Part shown: piece after piece, positions 23,885 to 33,526 of the stretch
Layout of the letters: each line of letters starts with the position of its first letter
Numbering within the stretch: position 1 is the stretch's first letter
From: Acidobacteriaceae bacterium
GTDB lineage: Bacteria; Acidobacteriota; Terriglobia; Terriglobales; Acidobacteriaceae
Direction: 5' to 3'
DNA: 39,148 nt
Assembly: GCA_003160215.1 (NCBI GenBank)
Contig: PLQW01000260.1
Coordinates: 1 to 39,148, forward strand
Notes under the pieces: generated by a model
What the model saw: the letters and a program-made list of their open reading frames with translations, nothing else
Told to the model about the DNA's origin: nothing
The model's database searches: none
Made by a program: the position numbers and the translations under genes

Positions 23885-25096
23885 ATGAAACGAATCGCCA
23901 TACTGGGCTCGACCGGATCGATCGGGAAGAGCACCCTAAATATCGTCGAGAGCTTCCCTGACCGCTTCTCCGTGGTCAGCATGGCGGCGGGCAATAACGT
24001 GGAACTCGCCTTCGAGCAGGCGCGCCGCTGGCATCCGCAGATATTGTCGATGGCGACCGCCGATGCCGCCAGCCAGGTTCAAGACAAGCTGAACAAGGCA
24101 GGCCTTGGAAGTGCCGTTGAAACGGTGCACGGCTCGGCTGGATCGGTCAGGGTCGCGACTCATCCCGACGCCGACTTTGTCGTTAGTGCCATTGTGGGCG
24201 TCGCCGGACTGGAAGCTACTTACGAAGCGGTCAAAGCCGGCAAGACGGTCGGCTTGGCAAACAAGGAATGCCTGGTCGCGGCGGGCGACCTGATTACCGC
24301 TGAGGCCCGCAGGCAAGACAAGCCGCTGCTGCCGATCGACAGTGAACACAATGCGATTCACCAAGCCATGCGCGGTGGCCGTCGCAACGAAGTTCACCGG
24401 GTTTGGCTGACCGCGTCGGGCGGACCCTTCCTGCACACTCCGGCCAGCCAGTTTGCCAACATCACCGTCGAGCAGGCGCTCAACCACCCGACCTGGAAGA
24501 TGGGCAAGCGCATCACGATCGACTCGTCAACACTGATGAATAAAGGCTTCGAGGTGATCGAGGCTTGCCGGTTGTTCGATATGCCTCCCAGCCAGGTCAG
24601 CGTTCTTGTGCATCCTCAGAGCACGATTCACTCCATGGTCGAGTTCGTGGACGGCAGCCTGCTCGCCCAACTCTCGGTAACCGACATGCGATTACCGATC
24701 CTGTATGCCCTCTGCTATCCCGACCGCATCGAGTCTGACCTGCGCTTTCCGGTGGAGGAGCTGCGGCGGCTGGATTTCCTGCCTCCCGACTTGGAAAAGT
24801 TTCCCTGCTTATGTTTGGCTTACCAGGCAGTCGAAGCAGGAGGCTCGAAGACGATTGCCTTGAATGCAGCCGACGAGGTGGCGGTGGCGGCATTCCTCGA
24901 AGGTAGTATTGGATTTCCGGATATTCCGGCTACAATAGAAGCGGTTGTTAGTGAAACGCCAGCGCGGGTTCCGGAATCGATAAAAGAAGTATTGGCTATG
25001 GATGATAATGCGCGTCTCCGAGCGCGCGACCGCATCCAACATGTGGGCTCCAGAGAAATGGCCGTCCCGACTCCCCCGGCGATCCGGCACAAGTAG
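23885..25096 (+). CDS. dxr: 1-deoxy-D-xylulose 5-phosphate reductoisomerase
   Basis: A 403-residue enzyme converting DXP to 2-C-methylerythritol 4-phosphate with NADPH, the second step of the MEP isoprenoid pathway. The NADPH loop is GSTGSIGKST (8-17). GLANKECLVAAGDL follows near 123. The metal ligands are in IDSEHNAI (D152, E154) and MNKGFEVIEA (218-227). The substrate segment LTASGGPF (175-182) and HPTWKMGKRITIDSS are intact. An upstream in-frame extension would overlap cdsA by over 100 bases and was rejected. With uppS and the nearby ispG it supplies precursors for undecaprenyl phosphate. Confidence 0.95.
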   Translation: MKRIAILGSTGSIGKSTLNIVESFPDRFSVVSMAAGNNVELAFEQARRWHPQILSMATADAASQVQDKLNKAGLGSAVETVHGSAGSVRVATHPDADFVVSAIVGVAGLEATYEAVKAGKTVGLANKECLVAAGDLITAEARRQDKPLLPIDSEHNAIHQAMRGGRRNEVHRVWLTASGGPFLHTPASQFANITVEQALNHPTWKMGKRITIDSSTLMNKGFEVIEACRLFDMPPSQVSVLVHPQSTIHSMVEFVDGSLLAQLSVTDMRLPILYALCYPDRIESDLRFPVEELRRLDFLPPDLEKFPCLCLAYQAVEAGGSKTIALNAADEVAVAAFLEGSIGFPDIPATIEAVVSETPARVPESIKEVLAMDDNARLRARDRIQHVGSREMAVPTPPAIRHK

Positions 25097-25120
25097 CTCC
25101 CCTTAGGACTGAAAAGGTTT

Positions 25121-26458
25121 ATGGAATCGTTTCTAATTGCGGTAGCTTCAATGGCGGTGGTGCTCGGCATCATGATCCTGGTGCACGAGTTCGGCCATTA
25201 CGCTGCCGCTAAATGGTTTGGCGTACGAGTAGATGTGTTTTCCATCGGTTTCGGCAAGCGTCTTACGGGCTTCCGCCGTGGTGGAACGGACTACCGCATC
25301 AGCGCACTGCCGCTGGGCGGATACGTGAAAATGGCCGGCGAAAGTCCGCTGGAATCGCGCAGCGGCGCTGCTGACGAGTTCATGTCGCATCCTCGCTGGC
25401 AGCGCTTCGTGATCGCCATCGCAGGCCCGGCCATGAACATCATTCTGGCCGTCGTCCTTCTAACCGGCGTCTTCATGGTGCACTACGAGCATCCTGTTTA
25501 TCTGGACCAGCCCGCCGTGGTGGGATGGGTGCTTGAGAACTCGCCGGCGGCCAAGGCGGGTATTGAGCAGGGCGACCGCATCGTGCGCATCGAGGGCCAG
25601 CAGAATCCCACCTGGGAAGATGTCCTGCTAAAGGTGGCTATCGCCTCCAAGGGACCGATGGATGTCGCCATCCAGCGCGGCAACGAGATCCTGGAGAAGC
25701 AGATCCAGCCAGAGATTGAAGGGTCAGACCCATACGCCACCGTTGGATGGTTGCCGGACCAGCCGATTACGGTAACCGAACTTGAACCGAACATGCCGGC
25801 GGCACAGGCCGGATTGAAGCTGGGCGACGAGATCGTCGCGGTGAACGGCACACCGATGCGATCGCTGCTTTCCGTGATCCACTACCTCCGGCAAAACGGT
25901 AGCAAGCCGGTGGACGTCACTGCGGTTCGCAACGGGCAGCAGTTAAGCTTCAGGATAACGCCCGTCCAAACCGAAGAAGACGGGCAGAAGAATTATCGTC
26001 TGGGCTTTCAATCGAGGCCGGTGCAAATCGACAAGTTGCCCTTCGCTCAGGCGCTCAATCGTTCCATCGAGGAAAACAAAAGGTATTCGCTGCTGATCGT
26101 GGATTTGGTCCGCAAATTAGCCCAGCATAAGGCGTCCATCAAGCAGATGGAAGGCCCCATCGGCATCGCACGCGCTTCCGGAGATGCGGCGCGTCAGCCG
26201 GGGTGGACCCCTCTGCTTAGCTTGATGGCGATGATCAGCCTCAACCTTGGCATCTTCAACCTGCTGCCGATCCCCATCCTCGATGGTGGCATCATCCTGT
26301 TGCTGGTCATCGAGGGCGTGCTACGACGGGAGATCAGCATGAGGATCAAGGAACGCATCTATCAAACGGCGTTTGTCTTCTTGATACTGTTCGCGGTCGT
26401 CGTGATTTACAACGACCTGATGAAAGCGCTTCCAGGACTGGCGCAACGGCTTCCTTGA
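25121..26458 (+). CDS. rseP: RseP-type site-2 intramembrane metalloprotease
   Basis: A 445-residue membrane protease. The zinc motif HEFGH is at 22-26 in the first transmembrane helix. Two PDZ domains follow in the periplasm (VVGWVLENSPAAKAGIEQGD, and ITVTELEPNMPAAQAGLKLG with DEIVAVNG). The second catalytic motif is NLGIFNLLPIPILDGG near the C-terminus, where Asp is the third zinc ligand. In other bacteria it cuts anti-sigma factors and signal-peptide remnants. The two PDZ domains match the E. coli type. It is the last gene of the operon and is followed by strong terminators. Confidence 0.94.
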   Translation: MESFLIAVASMAVVLGIMILVHEFGHYAAAKWFGVRVDVFSIGFGKRLTGFRRGGTDYRISALPLGGYVKMAGESPLESRSGAADEFMSHPRWQRFVIAIAGPAMNIILAVVLLTGVFMVHYEHPVYLDQPAVVGWVLENSPAAKAGIEQGDRIVRIEGQQNPTWEDVLLKVAIASKGPMDVAIQRGNEILEKQIQPEIEGSDPYATVGWLPDQPITVTELEPNMPAAQAGLKLGDEIVAVNGTPMRSLLSVIHYLRQNGSKPVDVTAVRNGQQLSFRITPVQTEEDGQKNYRLGFQSRPVQIDKLPFAQALNRSIEENKRYSLLIVDLVRKLAQHKASIKQMEGPIGIARASGDAARQPGWTPLLSLMAMISLNLGIFNLLPIPILDGGIILLLVIEGVLRREISMRIKERIYQTAFVFLILFAVVVIYNDLMKALPGLAQRLP

Positions 26459-26484
26459 CGGCATAGCTTCTTGGATAACGAACC

Positions 26485-26509
26485 AACGGGGCGCATGACG
26501 CGCCCCGTT
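26485..26509 (+). terminator. hairpin after rseP
   Basis: AACGGGGCGC (26485-26494) pairs perfectly with GCGCCCCGTT (26500-26509) around a 5-base loop, 27 bases past the rseP stop. Only a short T-run follows, so it may work together with the next hairpin. Confidence 0.7.
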
Positions 26510-26522
26510 GCCTTTGGTGCAT

Positions 26523-26554
26523 AAAAAAGGCCCCTGCCGGCAGGGGCCTTTTTT
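26523..26554. terminator. bidirectional Rho-independent terminator (rseP / M48 gene)
   Basis: A perfect 16-bp-armed palindrome: AAAAAAGGCCCCTGCC followed directly by its reverse complement ending in TTTTTT. It has a T-run on both strands, so it can end both the rightward rseP operon and the leftward M48 peptidase gene, whose stop is 17 bases away. Confidence 0.95.
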
Positions 26555-26570
26555 ATATAGTAGTGAAGAT

Positions 26571-27704
26571 TTACGAAGGCGAAGCGGAGCCGTCGTTGCG
26601 CTTCAGTGTCGGCCGGTCGTCGTCGGTCGAAGTGCCGCTTCCGCTTCCGTTATCGGTGGAGGGATTGTCGGCAGTGGCACGCCGCAGCGTCGGCCGGTCT
26701 TTGTTGTCTTTGTCGTTCTGTACCTTGTGCCGGTTCTCAATCGAGGCCAGGCGCCCTTTGACTTGGTCGAATTCCGACGTGTTCACAATGTATTCGTCTC
26801 GCGGGGGAAGCACGGTTTTCATTTCCTGCTGCGCATGTTCCACGCGGTCCGGTGTCATCGGGTGAGAGGAAAAGGCTTTCGCCAATGTGCCCGGCTTCTT
26901 CTTCTCCTGAGCTGCGATTTTCTCGAAGAACGCGATGAACGACTGCGGATCGTATCCCGCCTTGTACATGTACTCCATGCCCAGGAAATCGGCTTCGGCC
27001 TCAAAGTTGCGCGAGAACTTCATGAAAGTCAGCGGTACGCCGATGCTCAAGGCAGCCTGCGTGCCTTGGTACACCGCCCAGCCTCCCGGCACGAAGATCA
27101 GCGGAATGCTGGCCAGGTTGACGATATTGCCGCGGGTCTGCTCACGCGCCACATGACATGCGGCAACATGGGCGATCTCATGCGCCATGACGCCGGCCAG
27201 CTCCGCTTCATTGTCCGCAGCCAGGACGAGTCCAGAGTTCACGTAGAAAAATCCGCCCGGCAGCGCGAAGGCATTGATTTCGTCGGTGTCAATCACCTTG
27301 ATCGTGAACGGCACCTTCGCATCCGAGCTGCGCACCAGATTTTGCCCGATGCGGTTCACATACTCCGTGACGACCGGATCGCTGACCATCTTGGCGCCGT
27401 GCTCCACCTGCTGCGAGTACGCACGCCCCATCGCGACCTGCTTGTCGAGCGAGTACCAATTGCCCATTCCCTTGTTGCAGCCGACGTTCCGGTTGCCGAT
27501 GGCGTCAATGTTTTTCAGGGTGCTGGGACTGGGTGCGTTCTTGTCCGGCTTCTCCGGCGCGGGGGGATTCGAGGTGTCCTGAGCGGGCGGATTCGACGTG
27601 GCGTTCGGGTCTTGCGATGAAGAGCTTTGGTTCTGAGCAACGCCGAACGGAACCAGCAGCAGCGCAAGAGCGCCGCAACAGAGGAAACGCGATAGGCAAC
27701 GCAT
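26571..27704 (-). CDS. exported M48-family zinc metalloprotease
   Basis: A 377-residue protease with a signal peptide (ending GVAQ, about residue 24), a Pro/Ser/Asn-rich linker, and an M48 catalytic domain. The zinc motif HEIAH is at 175-179 and the third ligand is in NFEAEADFLG near 235. SSHPMTPDRVEHA follows, as in BepA/LoiP-type periplasmic proteases that look after outer-membrane proteins. The C-terminal tail is disordered and repeats a small motif, DRPTLRR and DRPTLKR. TPR repeats found in BepA are absent. ATG at 27704 has AAAGG eight bases upstream; GTG at 27713 is an alternative. Confidence 0.9.
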   Translation of the reverse strand: MRCLSRFLCCGALALLLVPFGVAQNQSSSSQDPNATSNPPAQDTSNPPAPEKPDKNAPSPSTLKNIDAIGNRNVGCNKGMGNWYSLDKQVAMGRAYSQQVEHGAKMVSDPVVTEYVNRIGQNLVRSSDAKVPFTIKVIDTDEINAFALPGGFFYVNSGLVLAADNEAELAGVMAHEIAHVAACHVAREQTRGNIVNLASIPLIFVPGGWAVYQGTQAALSIGVPLTFMKFSRNFEAEADFLGMEYMYKAGYDPQSFIAFFEKIAAQEKKKPGTLAKAFSSHPMTPDRVEHAQQEMKTVLPPRDEYIVNTSEFDQVKGRLASIENRHKVQNDKDNKDRPTLRRATADNPSTDNGSGSGTSTDDDRPTLKRNDGSASPS

Positions 27705-28038
27705 GATGTACACCTTTTTCGGGCCGGATCGCGGGCCAGATAGAACCCGGCCTTTGAGACCCCTAAGCCCTGTTATAAACCCAAAGCGGGCGGATTTGTT
27801 GCCCGGTGAACCTTTTATTTTCGTGGGGTTACCGGCAAAAGCCCAACAGTATTTCGAGGCTCTCGATAGTCAGATGAGTCTCCTCCTCAAAGGGTTCCAT
27901 ATATTGGACGGCTGAGTTCCGAAATTCGCGTCAGTTGGGCCGATCAGCGGGGCTGGGCGGTTCCGGGATTGGTGTATCCGCTTGCACGGGTAGTGCGGCC
28001 CTTCGGACCCGCCGTGTTAAACTTTTAAGCAGTCCTGT
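27705..28038. other. divergent intergenic region M48 gene / ispG
   Basis: These 334 bases must contain promoters in both directions. No clear consensus boxes, repeats or small genes were recognised. Confidence 0.5.
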
Positions 28039-29274
<1,236 letters not shown>

Positions 29275-29286
<12 letters not shown>

Positions 29287-29302
29287 CAACAGGCAACTAG
29301 CG
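29275..29302. repeat. ATTAGCA heptad array overlapping the ispG stop
   Basis: Four heptads: ATTAGCA, ATTAGCA, ACAGGCA and ACTAGCG. The ispG stop codon TAG (29284-29286) lies inside the second unit. Confidence 0.8.
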
Positions 29303-29448
29303 AACAGATATTTGACGACTCTTTGTTCTCTCTGTCGCCAAAGGACGCGACGAGCACGGTAGCACGTCAAGTCGAGATACACGTGGAAAGGATTTATTTC
29401 TAAGGGCAATGTTGGCTGGCAAGGGCGGATACTGCATTCATTGTGAGG

Positions 29449-29984
29449 TCATCTAAGGGCATCTTCCCCGCTCCTGCGGCGGCGAAGCCTTGCAATCACG
29501 ACAGCTGTCAAGACACCGAAGGTAGCACTAACGACAGCCAAGATAGCGGCAGTCGTACCTGAAACGTCTTCGCTGAAGTTATCGGCAATCCTGAATGAAG
29601 CGTAGAGCGTAGTCCAAAACACAATCCAGAATCCGACTCCATACCACATCCAAGTCCAACGCTCGTCGTGCTTTCTCGAGTATCCTTTGTTTCGGTAAGA
29701 CTCGGCAACCACGGCTTGGATGATGCCAAACGAGAGCAGAAACATAATAAGTTTGACGGCCATGACAAAGGCTGTCGGGCGGCTTGCCCCTCTTGAGCAA
29801 GAATGGCCTGCGATTGCATATCTAGTTGTGCGATTTGCGCCGGACTGAGGTTGCGACGCTGGCTCTCTAGGCGGACGGCTACGAGTGCCTCTGGAAGGTA
29901 GTCGGCCTCATGGGCCAACATGTCACTCAACTCCTCGTCAGTCTTTTCAGTCAGCGTCTTCTCGAAATCGTAGGGCACTGACAT
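29449..29984 (-). pseudogene. split small membrane protein gene (apparent frameshift)
   Basis: Two minus-strand frames appear to be halves of one gene. The first (ATG at 29984) gives a soluble, acidic start, MSVPYDFEKTLTEKTDEELS and so on to GQAARQP near 29770, after which its composition becomes implausible. The second frame (ATG at 29763, 104 residues, to 29449) gives MAVKLIMFLLSFGIIQAVVA, with membrane segments at about 4-22, 43-57 and 70-91 and a basic RLRRRRSGEDALR end. The reading passes from one frame to the other around 29760-29790. A real frameshift, a sequencing indel or two overlapping coupled genes would all explain it. The family is not recognised. Confidence 0.55.
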
Positions 29985-30145
29985 ACATTATTACTTCGCT
30001 GATGCTCCTCTTTGCAGCCGGATGAAAACTTGATCTTGTCGCGGATATTCGGACGGCAGAATTCTTTCACTAAAGTGGATAGTATTCAAGCTCTTTTGCT
30101 CACGACTTGTCCGAGAGTCTTTGTATTCTCGATCACGAGGTCCCC

Positions 30146-30892
30146 TTGAGGTCTGCCACGAAAAAATTGCGAACGAGTTCGACGCGCGACCATCGCGACA
30201 AGCCGGTCTCCGCGGCCACGCTGAAGCTGCGCCTGCTGAAGCGGCTCAAGTGCACGCTGAAGTACGAAAAGCTGGCGTGGGACTCGGGCGCGAAGCTCGT
30301 GGCGGGCGTGGATGAAGTCGGACGGGGATCGCTGTTCGGACCCGTGGTCGCGGCGGCCGTAATCCTCGACCCGAGCTATCGCATTCGCGGGCTGCGCGAT
30401 TCCAAGTTGCTGGACCGCGAAACGCGCGAAAAGCTGGCGCCGCGGATTCGCGAGCACGCGCTGGCTTGGGCGATCGCGGCGGTGGACGTCGCCACCATCG
30501 ATCAAATCAACATTTATTGGGCCTCGAAACGCGCCATGGAAGTGGCTGTCGGAAAGCTCACGCTTCCTCCCGACCACCTGCTGATCGACGCCATGCGCAT
30601 AAACTTCGAATGCGCGCAGACGCCCATCATCCACGGAGACGCCCTTTCGGCCTCGATCGCCGCGGCTTCCATCATCGCCAAAGTCGAGCGCGACGCTATG
30701 ATCACCGCATGGGACCCGGTCTTCCCGGAGTATAGGCTTGCGTCCAACAAGGGCTACAGCACGCCTCACCACCTGAAGACGCTGCGCGAGAAGGGCCCAA
30801 GTCCGCTGCATCGCTTGTCGTTCGCGCCGGTGTGGACGTCGGCGGCGCCGCAGGAGGTGCTGGAATTCATGCTGGAGGGGGATAGCAACTAG
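30146..30892 (+). CDS. rnhB: ribonuclease HII
   Basis: A 248-residue RNase HII that cuts RNA in RNA-DNA hybrids and removes misincorporated ribonucleotides. The signature GVDEVGRGSLFGPVVAAAV gives the first two acidic residues D56 and E57. The next is in LLIDAMRIN, and the last acidic site in the segment ASIIAKVERDAMITAW. An N-terminal basic extension of about 45 residues precedes the catalytic fold. The start is probably TTG at 30146 after GAGG; TTG at 30107 is an alternative. The end (GAT AGC AAC TAG) is again made of heptad-like sequence. msrA follows 41 bases later. Confidence 0.93.
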   Translation: MRSATKKLRTSSTRDHRDKPVSAATLKLRLLKRLKCTLKYEKLAWDSGAKLVAGVDEVGRGSLFGPVVAAAVILDPSYRIRGLRDSKLLDRETREKLAPRIREHALAWAIAAVDVATIDQINIYWASKRAMEVAVGKLTLPPDHLLIDAMRINFECAQTPIIHGDALSASIAAASIIAKVERDAMITAWDPVFPEYRLASNKGYSTPHHLKTLREKGPSPLHRLSFAPVWTSAAPQEVLEFMLEGDSN

Positions 30893-30933
30893 CGCCCTTG
30901 CAACAACTCAGCCGCTCGCGCATCTTATCGAAC

Positions 30934-31479
30934 ATGCCTAATACAGAGACGGCGATTCTCGGCGGCGGATGCTTCTGGTGCGTGGAAGCTGCTTTCCAGC
31001 AGTTGGAAGGCGTCCATGCGGTGGTGTCGGGCTACATGGGCGGGCGCGTCCCCAATCCGACCTATGAGCAGGTTTGCAGCGGACGCAGCGGCCACGTAGA
31101 AGTCGCGCAGATCACCTTCGACCCGGCCATCATCAGCTACGAAGATTTGCTGGAGGTGTTCTTCACCGTTCACGATCCGACGACGCTGAACCGGCAGGGC
31201 AACGACGTCGGCGAACAGTATCGCTCGGTCATTTTCTACCGCGATGAAGCGCAGCGCAAAACCGCGCAGGCCGTGATCGATGACCTCACCAAGGAACACG
31301 CCTTTGCCAATCCCCTCGTGACCGCCATTGAACCGGCTTCAACCTTTTACGCTGCCGAGAACTATCATCAGGACTACTTCAAGAACCATCCCTACCAGCC
31401 GTACTGCATGTTCGTGGTCTCGCCCAAGGTGAAGAAGATTCGCGAGAAGTTTGCGGCTCGCCTCAAAGCAGGGGTCTAG
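30934..31479 (+). CDS. msrA: peptide methionine-(S)-sulfoxide reductase (MsrA)
   Basis: A 181-residue MsrA that repairs oxidised methionine. The active-site motif GCFWC (12-16) holds the catalytic Cys13. Further typical segments are GYMGGRVPNPTYEQVCSGRS, GHVEVAQITFDP, FFTVHDPTTLNRQGNDVGEQ, YRSVIFY and AENYHQDYF. The second cysteine of the motif is C16, and VCSG supplies another. The ATG at 30934 fits the family start; upstream in-frame codons are unlikely to be used. It has no export signal, so it acts in the cytoplasm. Confidence 0.95.
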   Translation: MPNTETAILGGGCFWCVEAAFQQLEGVHAVVSGYMGGRVPNPTYEQVCSGRSGHVEVAQITFDPAIISYEDLLEVFFTVHDPTTLNRQGNDVGEQYRSVIFYRDEAQRKTAQAVIDDLTKEHAFANPLVTAIEPASTFYAAENYHQDYFKNHPYQPYCMFVVSPKVKKIREKFAARLKAGV

Positions 31480-31544
31480 AAGTAGCGATTGCAATAGCAG
31501 AGGCTAGATGAAGTCTCCGTCTTTCGCGAAATCCGGATTCAAAC

Positions 31545-31949
31545 TCAATCGCCATGCTTGTGGCGGTCGGCCATGCCGAGACTGCGGACCGTGTCGTTCT
31601 CAAAGTCAAATTCGATCAGCACCGCCGGCTCATTCCCCACCACCCAGCCATCGTGACCCGGGTCGATAACAACGACTTGAGGAGCGCTAAACTCCACGAT
31701 GCAGCCGTCCTCGTACTCGATGTGGATCTGCCCCGAGGCCAGAAACCCGGCGTGGGCATGCATGCATAGATCGGTGCCGCTGACGGGCTTCATGTGCTTC
31801 GACCAGCGGAATCCCGGCGGATAGATGACGCGCTTGATGCGAGCCGCGCCGGCGGCGGCAATATCGAGCTGCACCGTACCGACCTCACGGTGCTGAGTTC
31901 CCTTCATGGGTGCGAGCAGAGGATTGGCATCACTCATGGCCTCGCTCAT
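31545..31949 (-). CDS. cupin-fold protein
   Basis: A 134-residue single-domain protein with the layout of a small cupin: GFRWSKHMKPVSGTDLCMHA, then HAGFLASGQIHIEYEDGCIV, and VVVIDPGHDGWVVGNEPAVL. His residues (KHM, MHAHAG) stand where cupins bind a metal, though the full two-motif pattern is only partly kept. The start at 31949 has GGAGG eight bases upstream; the second ATG five codons later is also possible. The substrate is unknown and the neighbours give no hint. Confidence 0.7.
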   Translation of the reverse strand: MSEAMSDANPLLAPMKGTQHREVGTVQLDIAAAGAARIKRVIYPPGFRWSKHMKPVSGTDLCMHAHAGFLASGQIHIEYEDGCIVEFSAPQVVVIDPGHDGWVVGNEPAVLIEFDFENDTVRSLGMADRHKHGD

Positions 31950-32085
31950 CAGAACGTCCTCCGAAGTCTGCACGGACTGTCGAATCGCTTCACGGCCCTT
32001 ATGTCGTATGGGCGCGCGTCCGGCGTGTTTTTGAGGATACCCCAACCCGCCAACGTCCGCCAGAAACATGAGAAAGACTTTCTTT

Positions 32086-32158
32086 CACCACGGAGAACAC
32101 GGAGGGCACGGAGAAAAAAAAGGAATTGACCTCCGTGATCTCCGTGTCCTCCGTGGTG
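32086..32158. repeat. long imperfect inverted repeat (CACCACGGAG ... CTCCGTGGTG)
   Basis: The segment begins CACCACGGAGAACACGGAGG and ends with the near-perfect reverse complement CTCCGTGTCCTCCGTGGTG, with a central A-run (GAAAAAAAAGG). Inside, the unit CACGGAG or its complement CTCCGTG recurs. It could fold into a long hairpin. A degraded similar piece (GTGATCTCCGTGCCTCC) is near 10668. It looks like a dispersed repetitive element. Confidence 0.75.
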
Positions 32159-32281
32159 ACAAACACATTCCTCCCCCTCCGTCGTAGTCAGTGGCAGAGA
32201 TAAGGAAAGGCGCGGCTGCCGCTCTGCGGACCCTCCTCCGCTCCTGCGCCGAACCCCCTGATTCCAGGGCAAATCCAGTCC

Positions 32282-32324
32282 TTGACATTGCTGATTGCGA
32301 TATTATAATTGCACATTGTAATAT
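32282..32324 (+). promoter_or_regulatory. consensus sigma-70 promoter inside a palindromic operator
   Basis: TTGACA (32282-32287) and TATAAT (32304-32309) are exact consensus boxes separated by 16 bases. Transcription would start at about 32315-32317, only 6-8 bases before the ATG at 32323, so the message would be nearly leaderless. A 25-base palindrome at 32300-32324 (arms ATATTATAAT and ATTGTAATAT, nine of ten pairs matching) covers the -10 box and the start point. This is the expected place for repression by the XRE protein encoded next. Confidence 0.8.
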
Positions 32325-32844
32325 GAAGCTGGGCGAAAAAATCCGTTACCTCCGGCTGGTCGAAGGCACTCTGCGCGGCATGGGCCGCGAAATGACGCAG
32401 CAGGACCTGGTGGTTGCACTAAAGAAGGAAATGGGCAGCGGGCTCAGCCAGTCTTACGTGTCGCAGATCGAGAGCGGGGCGCGCCCGCACCTGACCAATG
32501 CGTCCCGCATGCTGCTGGCGCGCTTTTTCAAGGTGCATCCCGGCTATCTGGTGGACGATCCCGAGGGCTATCACACCGAGCTGACCAGCGATCTGCGCGC
32601 CATGGAAGACCGGCTCGACCTGTGGCTGATCAACGGGGCGGAGCAGTTTGCGCGCGATCCGGAGGTGAGCGAGGCGCTGTTGCAAGTGGCCAAACATAAA
32701 GACTCGCGCAAGTGCCTGCTGCTGCTAGGTGCGATTCTGGAAGCGCCAGAACTCGTGGACCGATTGACTGAGGTGTTGAAGCCGGGCGCAGGTGAGCCGC
32801 ATGGTAGCGCGCGAAGAAGGAAATCGGCGGGAGCAATCCTATGA
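32323..32844 (+). CDS. XRE-family helix-turn-helix regulator
   Basis: A 173-residue DNA-binding protein. The N-terminal XRE fold (about 1-75) has KIRYLRLVEGTLRGMGREMT, QQDLVVALKKEMGSGLSQSY and VSQIESGARPHLTNASRMLL. A helical C-terminal part (about 85-150) ends in a basic tail. No ribosome site precedes the ATG, in line with the very short leader. It heads the operon with NfeD-like, flotillin and PspA genes and overlaps the next gene by ATGA. It is likely the operon's own regulator, acting on the palindrome that covers its promoter; this is inferred from position. Confidence 0.85.
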   Translation: MKLGEKIRYLRLVEGTLRGMGREMTQQDLVVALKKEMGSGLSQSYVSQIESGARPHLTNASRMLLARFFKVHPGYLVDDPEGYHTELTSDLRAMEDRLDLWLINGAEQFARDPEVSEALLQVAKHKDSRKCLLLLGAILEAPELVDRLTEVLKPGAGEPHGSARRRKSAGAIL

Positions 32845-33440
32845 CGTGGGAAATTTTTTATCTCGTGTGCTTTCTGTTCGGAGTGACGATGATCGGGCTG
32901 TCGTTCCTGGGCGGAAGCCTGCACCTGCCGCACATGCACTTGCACTTGCCCCACGGAGGCCCACACGCCGCGGGCGGCGCTCATGGTGGAGGCGCAACCG
33001 GCTCGGACATGTCGTTTTTCAACTTCGCAACGATTACGGCATTTCTGGCGTGGTTTGGCGGGACAGGCTACCTGCTGACGCGCTACTCCTCGCTGGTGGT
33101 AGCGGGGGTATTGACGCTGGCTGTCGTCGCTGGAGTAGTGGGCGCAACGATCATCTTCTGGTTCGTGGCCAGAGTACTGCTCAAGTATGACCGCGATCTT
33201 GATCCGGCGGATTACGAGCGCGTGGGCGTGTTGGGCCGCATCAGCAGCCCGATTCGAGCGGGCGGTACGGGCGAAATCATTTTCTCGCAGGAAGGCACCC
33301 GGCACACCTGCGGCGCCCGCAGCGAAAATGGCGAAGCCCTGCCGCGAGGCAGTGAGGTCATCGTTACCCGATACGAGAAAGGTATTGCATATGTACGACG
33401 ATGGGAAGAAATGGCGGAAGAAGAAGTAGCTGGCAACTAG
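32841..33440 (+). CDS. NfeD-like membrane protein with His-rich loop
   Basis: A 199-residue protein with an N-terminal membrane helix (FYLVCFLFGVTMIGLSFLGG, 6-25), a His/Gly-rich loop (HLPHMHLHLPHGGPHAAGGA, about 28-47, with a further H after it), two more membrane segments (about 59-80 and 84-111), and a C-terminal OB-like domain (VGVLGRISSPIRAGGTGEII onward). This is the layout of NfeD proteins, which pair with flotillins in membrane domains. The loop, with eight or so His, could bind metal ions and is not a standard part of NfeD. The stop is supplied by a heptad-like AACTAGC. Exact family assignment is from layout and context. Confidence 0.78.
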   Translation: MTWEIFYLVCFLFGVTMIGLSFLGGSLHLPHMHLHLPHGGPHAAGGAHGGGATGSDMSFFNFATITAFLAWFGGTGYLLTRYSSLVVAGVLTLAVVAGVVGATIIFWFVARVLLKYDRDLDPADYERVGVLGRISSPIRAGGTGEIIFSQEGTRHTCGARSENGEALPRGSEVIVTRYEKGIAYVRRWEEMAEEEVAGN

Positions 33441-33526
33441 CAATTAGCAACTAGTTGTTCGTGCTCAGTATCCGGAAGATAGAAGGTAGCTTAAGGGTGC
33501 AGGCACCGACAAGAATAGTAAGACCA

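Noticed and set aside
26508-27620. 370-codon plus-strand frame opposite the M48 gene
   Set aside because: The minus strand encodes an intact M48 protease with HEIAH; the plus frame is Val/Arg/His-rich with no domain, and it begins within the terminator hairpin region.
29508-29762. Second half of the 158-codon minus-strand frame as real protein
   Set aside because: Its Ser/Leu/Cys-rich composition is a shadow of the membrane-protein frame on the same strand.
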